A stretch of 64,000 nt of DNA from the NCBI RefSeq assembly GCF_016342705.1, contig NZ_JAEINV010000016.1, positions 1-64,000 of the forward strand, read 5' to 3'. Under the pieces are notes generated by a model that did no database searches, was not told the origin of the DNA, and worked only from the letters and a program-made list of their open reading frames with translations. Below, one piece after another: positions 24,755 through 33,851 of this stretch (position 1 is the stretch's first letter; the number at the start of each line of letters is the position of its first letter). Both the position numbers and the translations under genes were made by a program. The DNA comes from Lutibacter sp. GTDB taxonomy: Bacteria > Bacteroidota > Bacteroidia > Flavobacteriales > Flavobacteriaceae.

Positions 24755-27145
24755 ATGGAATTATTAGTAAATTATTTACCCTTGTTTGGGGTATTAGCAC
24801 TTGTCTTTGTGTATTTAAAAAACAGATGGGTGACTAAACAAGATGCAGGGAATGAAAAAATGGCAAAAATCGCAAAGAATATTGCGGTAGGAGCTATGTC
24901 TTTTTTAAAAGCAGAGTATAAAGTATTGCTAATTTTTGTAGTAGCTGTAGCAATATTATTATTTTTAAAAGGAGATTATGAGGAAAACTCAAATGGAATG
25001 ATTGCATTTTCATTTATTGTTGGCGCAATATGCTCAGCATTAGCAGGTTTTATTGGAATGCGTGTTGCAACAAAAGCAAATGTTAGAACAACACAGGCGG
25101 CTAGAACTTCATTAGGAAGAGCATTGGAAGTTGCTTTTGCTGGTGGATCAGTTATGGGAATGGGAGTTGTAGGCTTAGGTGTTTTAGGTTTAAGTAGCCT
25201 TTTTATGATGTACCAAATCTTGTGGCCAGGCGCTGAAAACTTATCTATGGTCCTTAATGTGCTTTCTGGTTTTTCATTAGGAGCCTCATCAATTGCATTA
25301 TTTGCACGTGTTGGTGGTGGTATTTATACCAAAGCAGCTGATGTAGGTGCTGATTTAGTTGGAAAAGTTGAAGCTGGTATTCCAGAAGATCATCCATTAA
25401 ATCCAGCTACAATTGCTGATAACGTTGGAGATAACGTTGGAGACGTTGCTGGTATGGGAGCAGATTTATTTGAATCGTATGTAGGTTCAATTATTGGTAC
25501 AATGGTATTAGGAGCTTTAATTATTACGCCAGATTTTAATGGTTTAGGAGCTGTATATTTACCATTAGTATTGGCTGCGGTAGGTATTGTAATGTCAATT
25601 ATTGGAACTTTTTTCGTGAAAGTAAGAGAAGGAGGAAATCCACATCACGCCTTGAATTTTGGTGAATTTGGATCAGGAGCATTAATGGTTGTTGCTTCTT
25701 ATTTCGTTATTACTGGAATGTTACCTGAAACAATTGAAGGATTACCATTTGGTGCAAAAGGTGTTTTTTATGCTACATTGGCAGGTTTAGTTGCTGGTTT
25801 TGGAGTTGGAAAAGTAACAGAATTTTATACTGGCACAGGTACAATTCCTGTAAAATCTATAGTAAAACAATCTGAAACAGGTTCAGCAACAAATATTATT
25901 GCAGGTTTAGGTGTTGGTATGATGTCTACATTTATGCCAATTATTATGATTGCAGCAGCAATTATTTTATCACACTATTTTGCAGGATTATACGGTATTG
26001 CTATTGCTGCAGTTGGAATGTTAGCAAACACAGGAATTCAGTTGGCAGTTGATGCTTACGGTCCAATTTCTGATAATGCTGGTGGAATTGCTGAAATGGC
26101 GGAATTACCTAAAGAAGTTCGTCAGCGTACTGATAAATTAGATGCAGTTGGTAATACAACGGCAGCTATTGGAAAAGGATTTGCGATTGCTTCAGCTGCG
26201 TTAACTGCATTAGCGTTATTTGCAGCATATATGGCAACAGCAAATATATCTGCAATTGATGTTTCTAAGCCAGAAATTATGGCTGGATTGTTAGTAGGTG
26301 GAATGTTACCTTTTGTATTTTCTGCATTGTCTATGAAAGCCGTTGGTAGAGCAGCAATGGCAATGATTGAAGAGGTTCGTCGTCAGTTTAATGATATTCC
26401 AGAGTTAAAAGCAGCCTTAGTAGTTATGCGTAAGTATGACTCTGATATGTCAAAAGCTACTGAAGAAGATAGAAAAATATTTGATGCAGCTGATGGGTTT
26501 CCAGAATATGATAAATGTGTTGAAATTTCAACAGAAGCATCTATTAGAGAAATGGTGTTGCCTGGATTGTTAGCGTTAGTAGTTCCAGTAACTATTGGGT
26601 ATATAGGTGGTGCTGAAATGTTAGGAGGTTTATTAGCAGGTGTTACTACTTGTGGTGTGTTAATGGCTATTTTCCAGTCTAATGCAGGTGGAGCTTGGGA
26701 TAATGCTAAAAAAATGATTGAAGAGCAAGGAAGAAAAGGATCTGAAGCACATAAAGCCGCTGTAGTTGGAGATACTGTAGGAGATCCATTTAAAGATACT
26801 TCAGGACCTTCATTAAATATATTATTGAAATTAATGTCGGTTGTGGCATTGGTAATTGCACCAAGTATTGCTTTAGAAAAAAGTGATATTGGAGCATCAA
26901 ATTATGAAGTGATTCCAACGGAAGTAATGGCAACTGATATTTCAAGAAATGTTGAAATTAAATTTGTATCAAATGATGATAATACTGTTACAGCAACAGT
27001 TGTTACTGCAATAAATGAAAATGGTATTAAAACAAGTCACGAAAAAGTATTTACAGGTTCAGAGGAGGAAGTTAATTCTCAAATTGAAAATTTAAAAAAG
27101 GAAGATTTTGGAAACTTAACAAATAAAACAATTCCAAAAAAATAG
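24755..27145 (+). CDS. hppA: Membrane pyrophosphatase, K+-dependent type
   Basis: Integral membrane pump that couples PPi hydrolysis to H+ or Na+ export. The 796-residue protein has about 16 helices and all catalytic motifs: [20 protein letters not shown] near residue 222, [18 protein letters not shown], and [19 protein letters not shown] near residue 670. Ala470 in GNTTAA is the residue linked in the family to K+ dependence. The last 75 residues form a hydrophilic tail ([20 protein letters not shown]) that I recall from Bacteroidota members. Whether it pumps H+, Na+ or both cannot be read reliably here. A divergent paralogue lies at 27466. Confidence 0.95.
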   Translation: MELLVNYLPLFGVLALVFVYLKNRWVTKQDAGNEKMAKIAKNIAVGAMSFLKAEYKVLLIFVVAVAILLFLKGDYEENSNGMIAFSFIVGAICSALAGFIGMRVATKANVRTTQAARTSLGRALEVAFAGGSVMGMGVVGLGVLGLSSLFMMYQILWPGAENLSMVLNVLSGFSLGASSIALFARVGGGIYTKAADVGADLVGKVEAGIPEDHPLNPATIADNVGDNVGDVAGMGADLFESYVGSIIGTMVLGALIITPDFNGLGAVYLPLVLAAVGIVMSIIGTFFVKVREGGNPHHALNFGEFGSGALMVVASYFVITGMLPETIEGLPFGAKGVFYATLAGLVAGFGVGKVTEFYTGTGTIPVKSIVKQSETGSATNIIAGLGVGMMSTFMPIIMIAAAIILSHYFAGLYGIAIAAVGMLANTGIQLAVDAYGPISDNAGGIAEMAELPKEVRQRTDKLDAVGNTTAAIGKGFAIASAALTALALFAAYMATANISAIDVSKPEIMAGLLVGGMLPFVFSALSMKAVGRAAMAMIEEVRRQFNDIPELKAALVVMRKYDSDMSKATEEDRKIFDAADGFPEYDKCVEISTEASIREMVLPGLLALVVPVTIGYIGGAEMLGGLLAGVTTCGVLMAIFQSNAGGAWDNAKKMIEEQGRKGSEAHKAAVVGDTVGDPFKDTSGPSLNILLKLMSVVALVIAPSIALEKSDIGASNYEVIPTEVMATDISRNVEIKFVSNDDNTVTATVVTAINENGIKTSHEKVFTGSEEEVNSQIENLKKEDFGNLTNKTIPKK

Positions 27146-27465
27146 TTAAAAAAGTATCATAATTACTAATTTACAAACATAAAATGCTCGCTATTAGCGA
27201 GCATTTTATGTTTGTAATAAATAGAAATAAAATATAAATACGTTTAAAATTTTATGATTCTTCTTTGGTTATTAAAAAAATAGTATTTATTCAATATTAA
27301 ATTATTAAATTTATACATTATTAACGACTAAATGGTATTATTTAAAATGGAGTATTTTAGTAATCTAATTTTAACTAGAGAAAATACAAGTACTTATTTT
27401 AATATTTTTAATTCCAATGTCTACCTGCCTTTAAAAACAATCACTAATCTTTATTTATATAACCA
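27146..27465. other. Intergenic region between the two membrane pyrophosphatases
   Basis: These 320 bp hold a 19-bp perfect hairpin (27173-27215) and then about 250 bp of AT-rich sequence without a credible gene. A short stretch at 27263-27282 (CTTTGGTTATTAAAAAAAT) resembles 39018-39037 upstream of the sugar symporter with one inserted base. No clear TAnnTTTG box precedes the next gene. Confidence 0.5.
27173..27215. terminator. Long hairpin after hppA
   Basis: A perfect 19-bp stem (ACAAACATAAAATGCTCGC and its complement) with loop TATTA begins 28 bp after the hppA stop. The 3' arm is T-rich rather than followed by a long T-run, so it is a likely but not textbook terminator. Confidence 0.7.
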
Positions 27466-29907
27466 ATGAAAAAAATTATTATAATTTTAGTTGTATTAAT
27501 GTTTCCAATGCGCAGTATGGCAAGTGAAGCAGATCTTGTAATCCCAGATTCTATTAAGGATCAAACTATTTTATATTGGGGATTTTTAATAACCATAGCT
27601 GGGCTACTTTTTGGATTTTACCAATTTGTGCAAGTAAAAAAAATAAGAGCTCATAAATCTATGTTAGATGTTGCTCAGGTTATTTTTGAAACTTCAAAAA
27701 CTTATTTAATTCAACAAGGAAAATTTATTCTAATTTTATTTGCATTTATAGGTACAGCAGTAGCTTTTTATTTTGGATTTTTATCAAAAGACCATGTCAC
27801 TGGAGAGAACTTATTTGGAATAGGCGGCGTTTTGATGATTCTTGGATGGATGATTCTTGGAATTTTAGGATCTTATGCAGTAGCTTGGTTCGGAATAAGA
27901 ATGAATACTTTAGCAAACTCGCGTATGGCTTTCGCTTCTTTGGAAAGAAAACCGATTAAATTATTAAATATTCCATTAAACGCAGGAATGAGTATTGGTG
28001 TAGTATTAATTTCTTTGGAATTATTATTAATGCTGATTATTCTTATGTTTGTTCCAGGAGAGTATGCAGGAGCTAGTTTTATTGGTTTTGCCATTGGAGA
28101 ATCTTTAGGAGCTTCGGCTTTACGTATTGCAGGAGGTATTTTCACTAAGATTGCAGATATTGGTTCTGATTTAATGAAAGTAATATTTAAAATTGGTGAA
28201 GATGATCCACGAAATCCGGGTACTATTGCAGATTGCGTTGGTGATAATGCAGGAGATTCTGTTGGGCCAACAGCAGATGGTTTTGAAACCTATGGAGTTA
28301 CCGGCGTTGCTTTAATTTCTTTTATTTTATTAGCGATTACGGATACTGCTTTGCAAACTCAACTATTAGTTTGGATTTTTGTAATGCGTATATTAATGAT
28401 TATCACTTCAATTGTTTCTTATTGGATTAATGGAGCTATTACAAAAGTAAAATATAGTAATGTAGATGATTTGGATTTTGAAAAACCACTAACATCGTTG
28501 GTTTGGATTACATCTATATTATCTATGGTTGTAACCTTTGTTGCAAGTTATTTTTTAATTGGAGATATAGGGGATAGTTTATGGATTACTCTTTCAGTAA
28601 TTATTAGTGCTGGTACGCTTGGTGCAGCGCTTATTCCAGAGTTCACAAAATTATTTACAAGCCCTAAATCTACTCACGTAAAGGAAGTTGTTGAAGCTTC
28701 AAAAGAAGGTGGAGCATCTCTTAATATTCTTTCCGGATTAGTAGCGGGTAATTTTAGCGCATTTTGGTTAGGGATGGTATTCTTTTTCTTGATGTTTGTT
28801 GCTTACTATGCTTCAACGTACGGTTTAGGTGAGATTATGATTTATCCATCTATTTTTGCTTTTGGATTAGTTGCTTTTGGTATGCTAGGTATGGGGCCAG
28901 TTACAATAGCTGTTGATAGTTATGGACCAGTAACTGACAATGCACAATCTATTTATGAATTATCTTTAATTGAAGAAGATGTTAAAGCCATTACTTCTGA
29001 AATTGAACGGGATTTTGGTTTTACTCCAGATTTTGAAAAGTCAAAATATTATTTAGAAGCAAATGATGGTGCTGGAAATACTTTTAAAGCAACAGCTAAA
29101 CCAGTATTGATTGGTACAGCTGTGGTAGGTGCAACTACCATGATTTTTGCTTTGATTTTGGTAATTGAGCATTCATTAGGTATTAAACCAGAGCAAGTAT
29201 TAAATTTATTGAATCCATTCACTATTTTTGGATTTTTATTAGGCGGAGCAGTTATTTATTGGTTCTCAGGAGCAAGTATTCAGGCTGTAACTACTGGGGC
29301 AAGTCAAGCGGTTGCTTATATTAAAGAAAATATTAATTTAGATCCTAATGCTCCTAAAAAGGCAGATGTAGAAAAATCTAGGGCAGTTGTTAAAATTTGT
29401 ACGCAATATGCACAAAAAGGAATGTTAAATATTTTCATTGCAGTTTTCTCTTTTGCATTAGCATTTGCTTTCTTTTCTGCACCAACAGGAATTGTTGAAG
29501 GTATGAGTGAAGCAGATTTATTACTTGCTGCAGCACCTGTTTCATTATTTGTAAGTTACCTTATTTCTATTGCATTTTTCGGTTTGTATCAGGCTATTTT
29601 TATGGCAAATGCAGGTGGATCTTGGGATAATGCTAAAAAAGTAATTGAGGTAGATATGCAAGAAAAGGGAACTGATTTACATGCCGCTTCTGTTGTTGGA
29701 GATACTGTAGGTGATCCATTTAAAGATACTTCTTCTGTGGCACTTAATCCAATTATTAAATTCACAACATTATTTGGTTTATTAGCGATGGAAATTGCTA
29801 TTTCTCCTTTATTTAGAGAGATTGCTCCTTATTTTGGTATTCTTTTCTTGGCTATAGCATTGTATTTTGTGTATAGATCATTCTATAAAATGCGTATTAA
29901 TAGTTAA
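27466..29907 (+). CDS. Divergent membrane pyrophosphatase, K+-independent type
   Basis: A second membrane pyrophosphatase of 813 residues, clearly paralogous to the one before it but altered. It starts with a signal-like segment (IIIILVVLMFPMRSMAS), not seen in the first. The catalytic motif reads IADCVGDNAGDSVGPTADGF instead of [20 protein letters not shown], and the C-terminal [13 protein letters not shown] is intact. Lys541 in GNTFKA stands where the first enzyme has Ala470; Lys there goes with K+ independence in this family. About 20 extra residues (ERDFGFTPDFEKSKYYLEAN) precede that motif. It may belong to the divergent, Na+-regulated H+-pumping class described for Chlorobium-type enzymes; this is inference. 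Confidence 0.85.
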   Translation: MKKIIIILVVLMFPMRSMASEADLVIPDSIKDQTILYWGFLITIAGLLFGFYQFVQVKKIRAHKSMLDVAQVIFETSKTYLIQQGKFILILFAFIGTAVAFYFGFLSKDHVTGENLFGIGGVLMILGWMILGILGSYAVAWFGIRMNTLANSRMAFASLERKPIKLLNIPLNAGMSIGVVLISLELLLMLIILMFVPGEYAGASFIGFAIGESLGASALRIAGGIFTKIADIGSDLMKVIFKIGEDDPRNPGTIADCVGDNAGDSVGPTADGFETYGVTGVALISFILLAITDTALQTQLLVWIFVMRILMIITSIVSYWINGAITKVKYSNVDDLDFEKPLTSLVWITSILSMVVTFVASYFLIGDIGDSLWITLSVIISAGTLGAALIPEFTKLFTSPKSTHVKEVVEASKEGGASLNILSGLVAGNFSAFWLGMVFFFLMFVAYYASTYGLGEIMIYPSIFAFGLVAFGMLGMGPVTIAVDSYGPVTDNAQSIYELSLIEEDVKAITSEIERDFGFTPDFEKSKYYLEANDGAGNTFKATAKPVLIGTAVVGATTMIFALILVIEHSLGIKPEQVLNLLNPFTIFGFLLGGAVIYWFSGASIQAVTTGASQAVAYIKENINLDPNAPKKADVEKSRAVVKICTQYAQKGMLNIFIAVFSFALAFAFFSAPTGIVEGMSEADLLLAAAPVSLFVSYLISIAFFGLYQAIFMANAGGSWDNAKKVIEVDMQEKGTDLHAASVVGDTVGDPFKDTSSVALNPIIKFTTLFGLLAMEIAISPLFREIAPYFGILFLAIALYFVYRSFYKMRINS

Positions 29908-29925
29908 TAATATTCTATGAAATAA

Positions 29926-29957
29926 AAAACGGGTTACTTTATGAAGTAACCCGTTTT
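29926..29957. terminator. Bidirectional terminator after the second membrane pyrophosphatase
   Basis: The arms AAAACGGGTTACTT and AAGTAACCCGTTTT enclose TATG. It separates the pyrophosphatase gene from the convergent deoxynucleoside kinase. Confidence 0.9.
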
Positions 29958-29990
29958 CTATTTATAATTTTTTTTGAAATAAATTATTTC

Positions 29991-30605
29991 CTAAAATAAG
30001 CCGTTTATTTGGGCATCAATTTTATCAATAATTTTACCTAAATCCTCTTGATTTTCAACAAAATCTAAATTATCAACTTCAATAATCAATAAATTTCCTT
30101 TGTCATATTTTGTAATCCAAGCTTCATAGCGTTCATTTAATCTGCTTAAATAATCAATACTAATAGAGTTTTCATAATCTCTTCCTCTTTTATGAATTTG
30201 ACCAACTAACGTAGAAATTGAAGCTCTTAAATAAATTAATAAATCTGGGGGAGAAACTAATCTCTCCATTAATTCAAATAAAGATTCATAATTTGTGTAA
30301 TCTCTATTTGGCATTAAACCCATTGCATGTAAGTTTGGCGCAAAAATTCGGGCATCTTCATAAATAGTTCTATCCTGAATAATATTTTTACCACTTTCTC
30401 TAATTTCTAATATTTGGCGAAAGCGACTATTTAAAAAATACACTTGTAAATTAAATGACCAACGCTCCATTTCACTATAAAAGTCATCTAAATACGGATT
30501 GCCTTCAACAGATTCATAATGTGGTTCCCATTTATAATGTTTGGCTAAAAGTTTGGTTAGGGTGGTTTTACCTGCTCCAATATTACCAGCGATGGCTACG
30601 TGCAT
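29991..30605 (-). CDS. Deoxynucleoside kinase
   Basis: Phosphorylates deoxynucleosides for dNTP salvage. The 204-residue protein has P-loop GNIGAGKTTL (residues 7-16), the Glu of HYESVEGNPYL (near 34), the catalytic QDRTIYEDA (near 78-86) and lid KRGRDYE (near 138). It resembles the bacterial dGuo/dAdo kinase group; substrate preference cannot be assigned by eye. It is shorter and separate from the kinase domain of the folK fusion at 9407-10534, so the genome has at least two members. It is monocistronic and 75 bp downstream of the response regulator gene on the same strand. Confidence 0.93.
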   Translation of the reverse strand: MHVAIAGNIGAGKTTLTKLLAKHYKWEPHYESVEGNPYLDDFYSEMERWSFNLQVYFLNSRFRQILEIRESGKNIIQDRTIYEDARIFAPNLHAMGLMPNRDYTNYESLFELMERLVSPPDLLIYLRASISTLVGQIHKRGRDYENSISIDYLSRLNERYEAWITKYDKGNLLIIEVDNLDFVENQEDLGKIIDKIDAQINGLF

Positions 30606-30680
30606 ATTTTAGATTTTAGTGATAATGAAAACGCTAAAATACTTAATTTTTTCGTGAATTAGCAATACAATTTTAACGCA

Positions 30681-31361
30681 TTAATAAATCAGTTTGTATC
30701 CGAATCCTCGAACGTTTATAATTTGTATAGCAGGATCGCTTTTTAATTTTTTTCGAAGTTTAGTTATAAACACATCCATACTACGTGCATTAAAAAAATC
30801 ATCATCACCCCATAATTTTTTCAGAATGAAGGAACGTTCCAAAACTTGATTATTATTTTTTATTAAGTAATAGAGTAAGTTAGCTTCTCTATGTGTTAAA
30901 TTTTCTGTTGTTTTATGAAATGTTAATGTTTGCTTTTTTAAATTAAAAACAAATTCGCCAAATGCAATGGTTTCAGAGGTTATTTCATTTTGTCCTCTTT
31001 TAAGTAAAGCGTTAATTCTTACAATTAACTCTTCCATACTAAAAGGTTTTTTTAAATAGTCGTTTCCACCAATATTAAAGCCTTCTACAACATCTTCTGT
31101 TTGTGATTTAGCTGTTAAAAATATAATTGGAATGTTTGGGTTTTCTTGTCTAATTTCTTTGGCAAGTGTAAAACCGTCTTTTTTTGGCATCATTACATCT
31201 AAAACTAGTAATAATGGTTTTTCAAGTTTATAAACTTTATAGGCTTCTTCGCCGTTTGCACATAATAGCACTTCAAAGTTGCGAGTTTCTAAACTTTCTT
31301 TAATAATTTGGCCTAATGATGGTTCGTCTTCAGCCAATAATATTTTTACAGTATTACTCAT
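30681..31361 (-). CDS. OmpR-family response regulator
   Basis: The 226-residue protein has a receiver domain with acidic pocket EDE (11-13), phosphoacceptor Asp55 in LLVLDVMMPK, and Lys in the KKPFSMEEL segment near residue 105. A winged-helix DNA-binding domain follows (about 130-226, LTHREANLLYYL, RSMDVFITKLRKKL, VRGFGYKL). It overlaps the kinase gene by 8 bp and is translated from the same transcript. It resembles RprY-type regulators of Bacteroidota. The likely target is the divergent operon starting at 32953, which has three phased repeats in its promoter. Confidence 0.93.
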   Translation of the reverse strand: MSNTVKILLAEDEPSLGQIIKESLETRNFEVLLCANGEEAYKVYKLEKPLLLVLDVMMPKKDGFTLAKEIRQENPNIPIIFLTAKSQTEDVVEGFNIGGNDYLKKPFSMEELIVRINALLKRGQNEITSETIAFGEFVFNLKKQTLTFHKTTENLTHREANLLYYLIKNNNQVLERSFILKKLWGDDDFFNARSMDVFITKLRKKLKSDPAIQIINVRGFGYKLIY

Positions 31362-32826
31362 TTGGGAGTGTTATTTTAAACAGCGTGTTATTGTTTTTAT
31401 CATAAATAATTTGAACTTCACCACCATGTTTTTCAATTATTTTTTTGGTATAATATAAGCCAATTCCAAAACCTTTTACATTGTGTGTATTGCCCGTTGG
31501 TATTCTGTAAAATTGCTCAAAAACTTTGTCTTTTTGTGCTTTATGAATACCATTTCCATTGTCTTTTATGAGTAAAATACATTGGTTTTTTGAAGATTCT
31601 AATTCAACAGTAATTGTATTTCCACCATATTTTATGGCATTATCAATAATATTTCCAATGGCATTTTCAAAATGAAAAACATCTAAATTTAAAACTAAAT
31701 TTGAAGCGTTATTAATAAATTTGAATATTTTTTCGGCGTTTATTAATTTATATTTATCAATAGTAGTTTCTATAACTTCGGCAACAGTAACAAGCTCTTT
31801 TGTGAGTGTTAAAGACTCGTGGTTTAAAGCTGCAGTTTCCAATATTTTCTCCACCATTAAACTCAACTTTCCAACTTGAGAATTTGCCATCTCAATATAT
31901 TTTTCCGATTTTGCTTTATCATTTAAGGCATTAAAGTTTTTCATAGCTTCTAAAGCTGTAGAAATGGTGGCAATTGGTGTTTTAAATTCGTGAGTTATAT
32001 TGTTTATTAAATCGTTTTTTACTTCGGCTAATTGTTTTTGTTTATAAATTGTTTTTAACAAATAAACTAAACTTGCAATAATGCTAATAGAAAGTAATAA
32101 TGATAATAAAATACTTATAAATGAGTTTCTTAATAAAATTTTGGTTTCATTAGTAAATAATAATTCTAAATTACTGTGGTGCGGTAAGAATGTTGATTTT
32201 GAGGATGTTACAAGGTGTTTTTTTGGAAAATGTTCTAGATTAAATCCAGATGTTTTTTCAATTAAACTATCATCAAAAACACGTTGTTTGTAGTTGTATT
32301 TTAGGGCGTAGTTTACATTAAGCTTATGGCGCTTAAATTCTTCAGATAAATAGGAATCTAATTTGGTTAAATCTAAAGTATCTCTAGATATTGATATAAA
32401 TACTTTTGAAATTAAGCTATCTATATTTTTTGGAATAGAACTTCTATTATAAGTAACAAAAGGGTAGTTGTCATTATTAGGGCCTTTTATTAAAAGAGGT
32501 TTTTTATTTTCTTGTTTAGCAATGTTTTGAAGTGTGCTATCCACTTTTTTTCGCAAATCCCAACGCGAATTATTTTTTACAACAATGGTATCTGAAATTT
32601 TCTTTGATTTTCCAGCTTCTGTAGAAGTATAAGTAATGATTCCAGATTTAGTTAAATTGGCAAAATAAGCTTCAACAGAATTATCTAAACTAAATTGAAC
32701 TTTACTTATTAAATTCTGCTTATTAATTTCATATTCTCGGTAATTCCAATATACTTGAACCATAATTGTAATAATAATGGTCAACGCAATAAAATATACT
32801 ACCAATTTGTAATTAGCCTTATTCAT
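31354..32826 (-). CDS. Sensor histidine kinase
   Basis: A 490-residue membrane kinase with helices near residues 7-26 and 236-258. Between them lies a periplasmic sensor region of about 210 residues with no recognisable domain. The cytoplasmic part has the H-box NNITHEFKTPIATIS (His near 282), N-box FENAIGNIIDNAIKYGG, and G-boxes DNGNGIHKAQ and GFGIGLYYTKKI. It precedes and overlaps the response regulator gene. The start is 126 bp from the divergent GLPGLI gene. The signal is unknown; the neighbouring GLPGLI, barrel and PepSY genes hint at an envelope or metal-related cue. Confidence 0.92.
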   Translation of the reverse strand: MNKANYKLVVYFIALTIIITIMVQVYWNYREYEINKQNLISKVQFSLDNSVEAYFANLTKSGIITYTSTEAGKSKKISDTIVVKNNSRWDLRKKVDSTLQNIAKQENKKPLLIKGPNNDNYPFVTYNRSSIPKNIDSLISKVFISISRDTLDLTKLDSYLSEEFKRHKLNVNYALKYNYKQRVFDDSLIEKTSGFNLEHFPKKHLVTSSKSTFLPHHSNLELLFTNETKILLRNSFISILLSLLLSISIIASLVYLLKTIYKQKQLAEVKNDLINNITHEFKTPIATISTALEAMKNFNALNDKAKSEKYIEMANSQVGKLSLMVEKILETAALNHESLTLTKELVTVAEVIETTIDKYKLINAEKIFKFINNASNLVLNLDVFHFENAIGNIIDNAIKYGGNTITVELESSKNQCILLIKDNGNGIHKAQKDKVFEQFYRIPTGNTHNVKGFGIGLYYTKKIIEKHGGEVQIIYDKNNNTLFKITLPNE

Positions 32827-32866
32827 AATAACAAAGTTAAGTACATAATTTGTATTATTCTAGCCA

Positions 32867-32892
32867 GTTAACAATAGTTAACACTCTTTAAC
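32867..32892. promoter_or_regulatory. Three direct repeats with 10-bp phase, candidate response-regulator site
   Basis: GTTAAC (32867), GTTAAC (32877) and TTTAAC (32887) repeat at exact 10-bp steps, one helical turn, as OmpR-type regulators prefer. They lie between the divergent kinase and GLPGLI genes and end 22 bp before the GLPGLI -7 box, in a position suited to activation. Confidence 0.5.
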
Positions 32893-32895
32893 TGA

Positions 32896-32922
32896 TTGTT
32901 GTGGAATAACCTGATATATTTG
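32896..32922 (+). promoter_or_regulatory. Promoter of the GLPGLI operon
   Basis: TATATTTG (32915-32922) matches TAnnTTTG exactly. A TTG lies at 32896-32898, 16 bases away and slightly short of the usual spacing, consistent with an activator-dependent promoter. Confidence 0.5.
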
Positions 32923-32952
32923 TATTGAAATTATTTATAAATAAATTAAAAT

Positions 32953-33819
32953 ATGAAAAATTACATTTTAAAATACATAACCGTTTTTACATTACTTTTT
33001 GGAACTTCTATTACTGCTCAAAATTTTCAGGGAATGGCTGTTTATCAAACAAAATCTAAAATGTCTATGGATTTGGCTGGTTCTGGAATTCCAGCAGATA
33101 GAATTAAAATGATTGAAGAGCGAATGAAAAATATGCTAGAAAAAACATATGTATTAACGTTTGATAAATCGGCATCTATTTATAAAGAAGAACAAAAATT
33201 AGATCAAACAGGCGGAGGTCCTGGCGGAGGAATGCGTTTTATGATGGTGGGTGGTGGAGCTTCTGGTGATTATTATAAAAATACCCAAACTAAAACATCT
33301 ACAAAAGAAAATGAGTTTAGCGGTAAAAACTTTTTAGTGAAAGATAATTTGGTGACTTACAATTGGAAAATGGAACAAGAAACCAAAATGATTGGTCAAA
33401 ATATGTGTTTTAAGGCAACAACAATTGTTGAAATGCCAGTAAGAAATACATCTTTTAACTTTAGAAGACCTGAAGATAGAAAGGAAGAAGAAAAAGAACC
33501 TGAAGAACCAAAAATGGAAGCTGTAATTGTAACAGCTTGGTATACATTAGATATTCCTGTAAGTCACGGGCCTGGAGATTATTGGGGTTTGCCAGGTTTA
33601 ATTTTAGAAATAAGTTATGCTGAAACTAATATTTTATGCACTAAAATTGTGATGAATCCTAAAGAGAAAAGCGTAATTAGTGAACCAAATAAAGGGAAAG
33701 TTGTAACGCAAGAAGAATATGATACTATTTTAAAAGAAAAAATGACAGAGATGCGTGAACGTATGCAAAATGAGCGACAAAAAAGCGGTAATGACGGTCA
33801 TTTTAGAATGAGAGGTTAA
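32953..33819 (+). CDS. GLPGLI family secreted protein
   Basis: A 288-residue exported protein of a Bacteroidota-specific family with unknown function. The signal peptide ends near TSITA-QNF (residue 22). The name-giving motif is present in DYWGLPGLILEISY (near residues 213-226). Other visible parts are a glycine-rich loop with TGGGPGGGMRF (near 90) and a charged Arg/Glu-rich tail. These genes usually stand before an outer-membrane barrel gene, as here (33 bp spacing). The pair is probably co-transcribed with the PepSY gene. Confidence 0.9.
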   Translation: MKNYILKYITVFTLLFGTSITAQNFQGMAVYQTKSKMSMDLAGSGIPADRIKMIEERMKNMLEKTYVLTFDKSASIYKEEQKLDQTGGGPGGGMRFMMVGGGASGDYYKNTQTKTSTKENEFSGKNFLVKDNLVTYNWKMEQETKMIGQNMCFKATTIVEMPVRNTSFNFRRPEDRKEEEKEPEEPKMEAVIVTAWYTLDIPVSHGPGDYWGLPGLILEISYAETNILCTKIVMNPKEKSVISEPNKGKVVTQEEYDTILKEKMTEMRERMQNERQKSGNDGHFRMRG

Positions 33820-33851
33820 TTTTTTATCATTTTCAAATTCAAATTAAATTC

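Noticed and set aside
24631-24837. Plus-strand open frame of 68 codons over the ppa terminator and the hppA start
   Set aside because: It runs through a terminator hairpin and into hppA in another frame, so it is not a credible gene.
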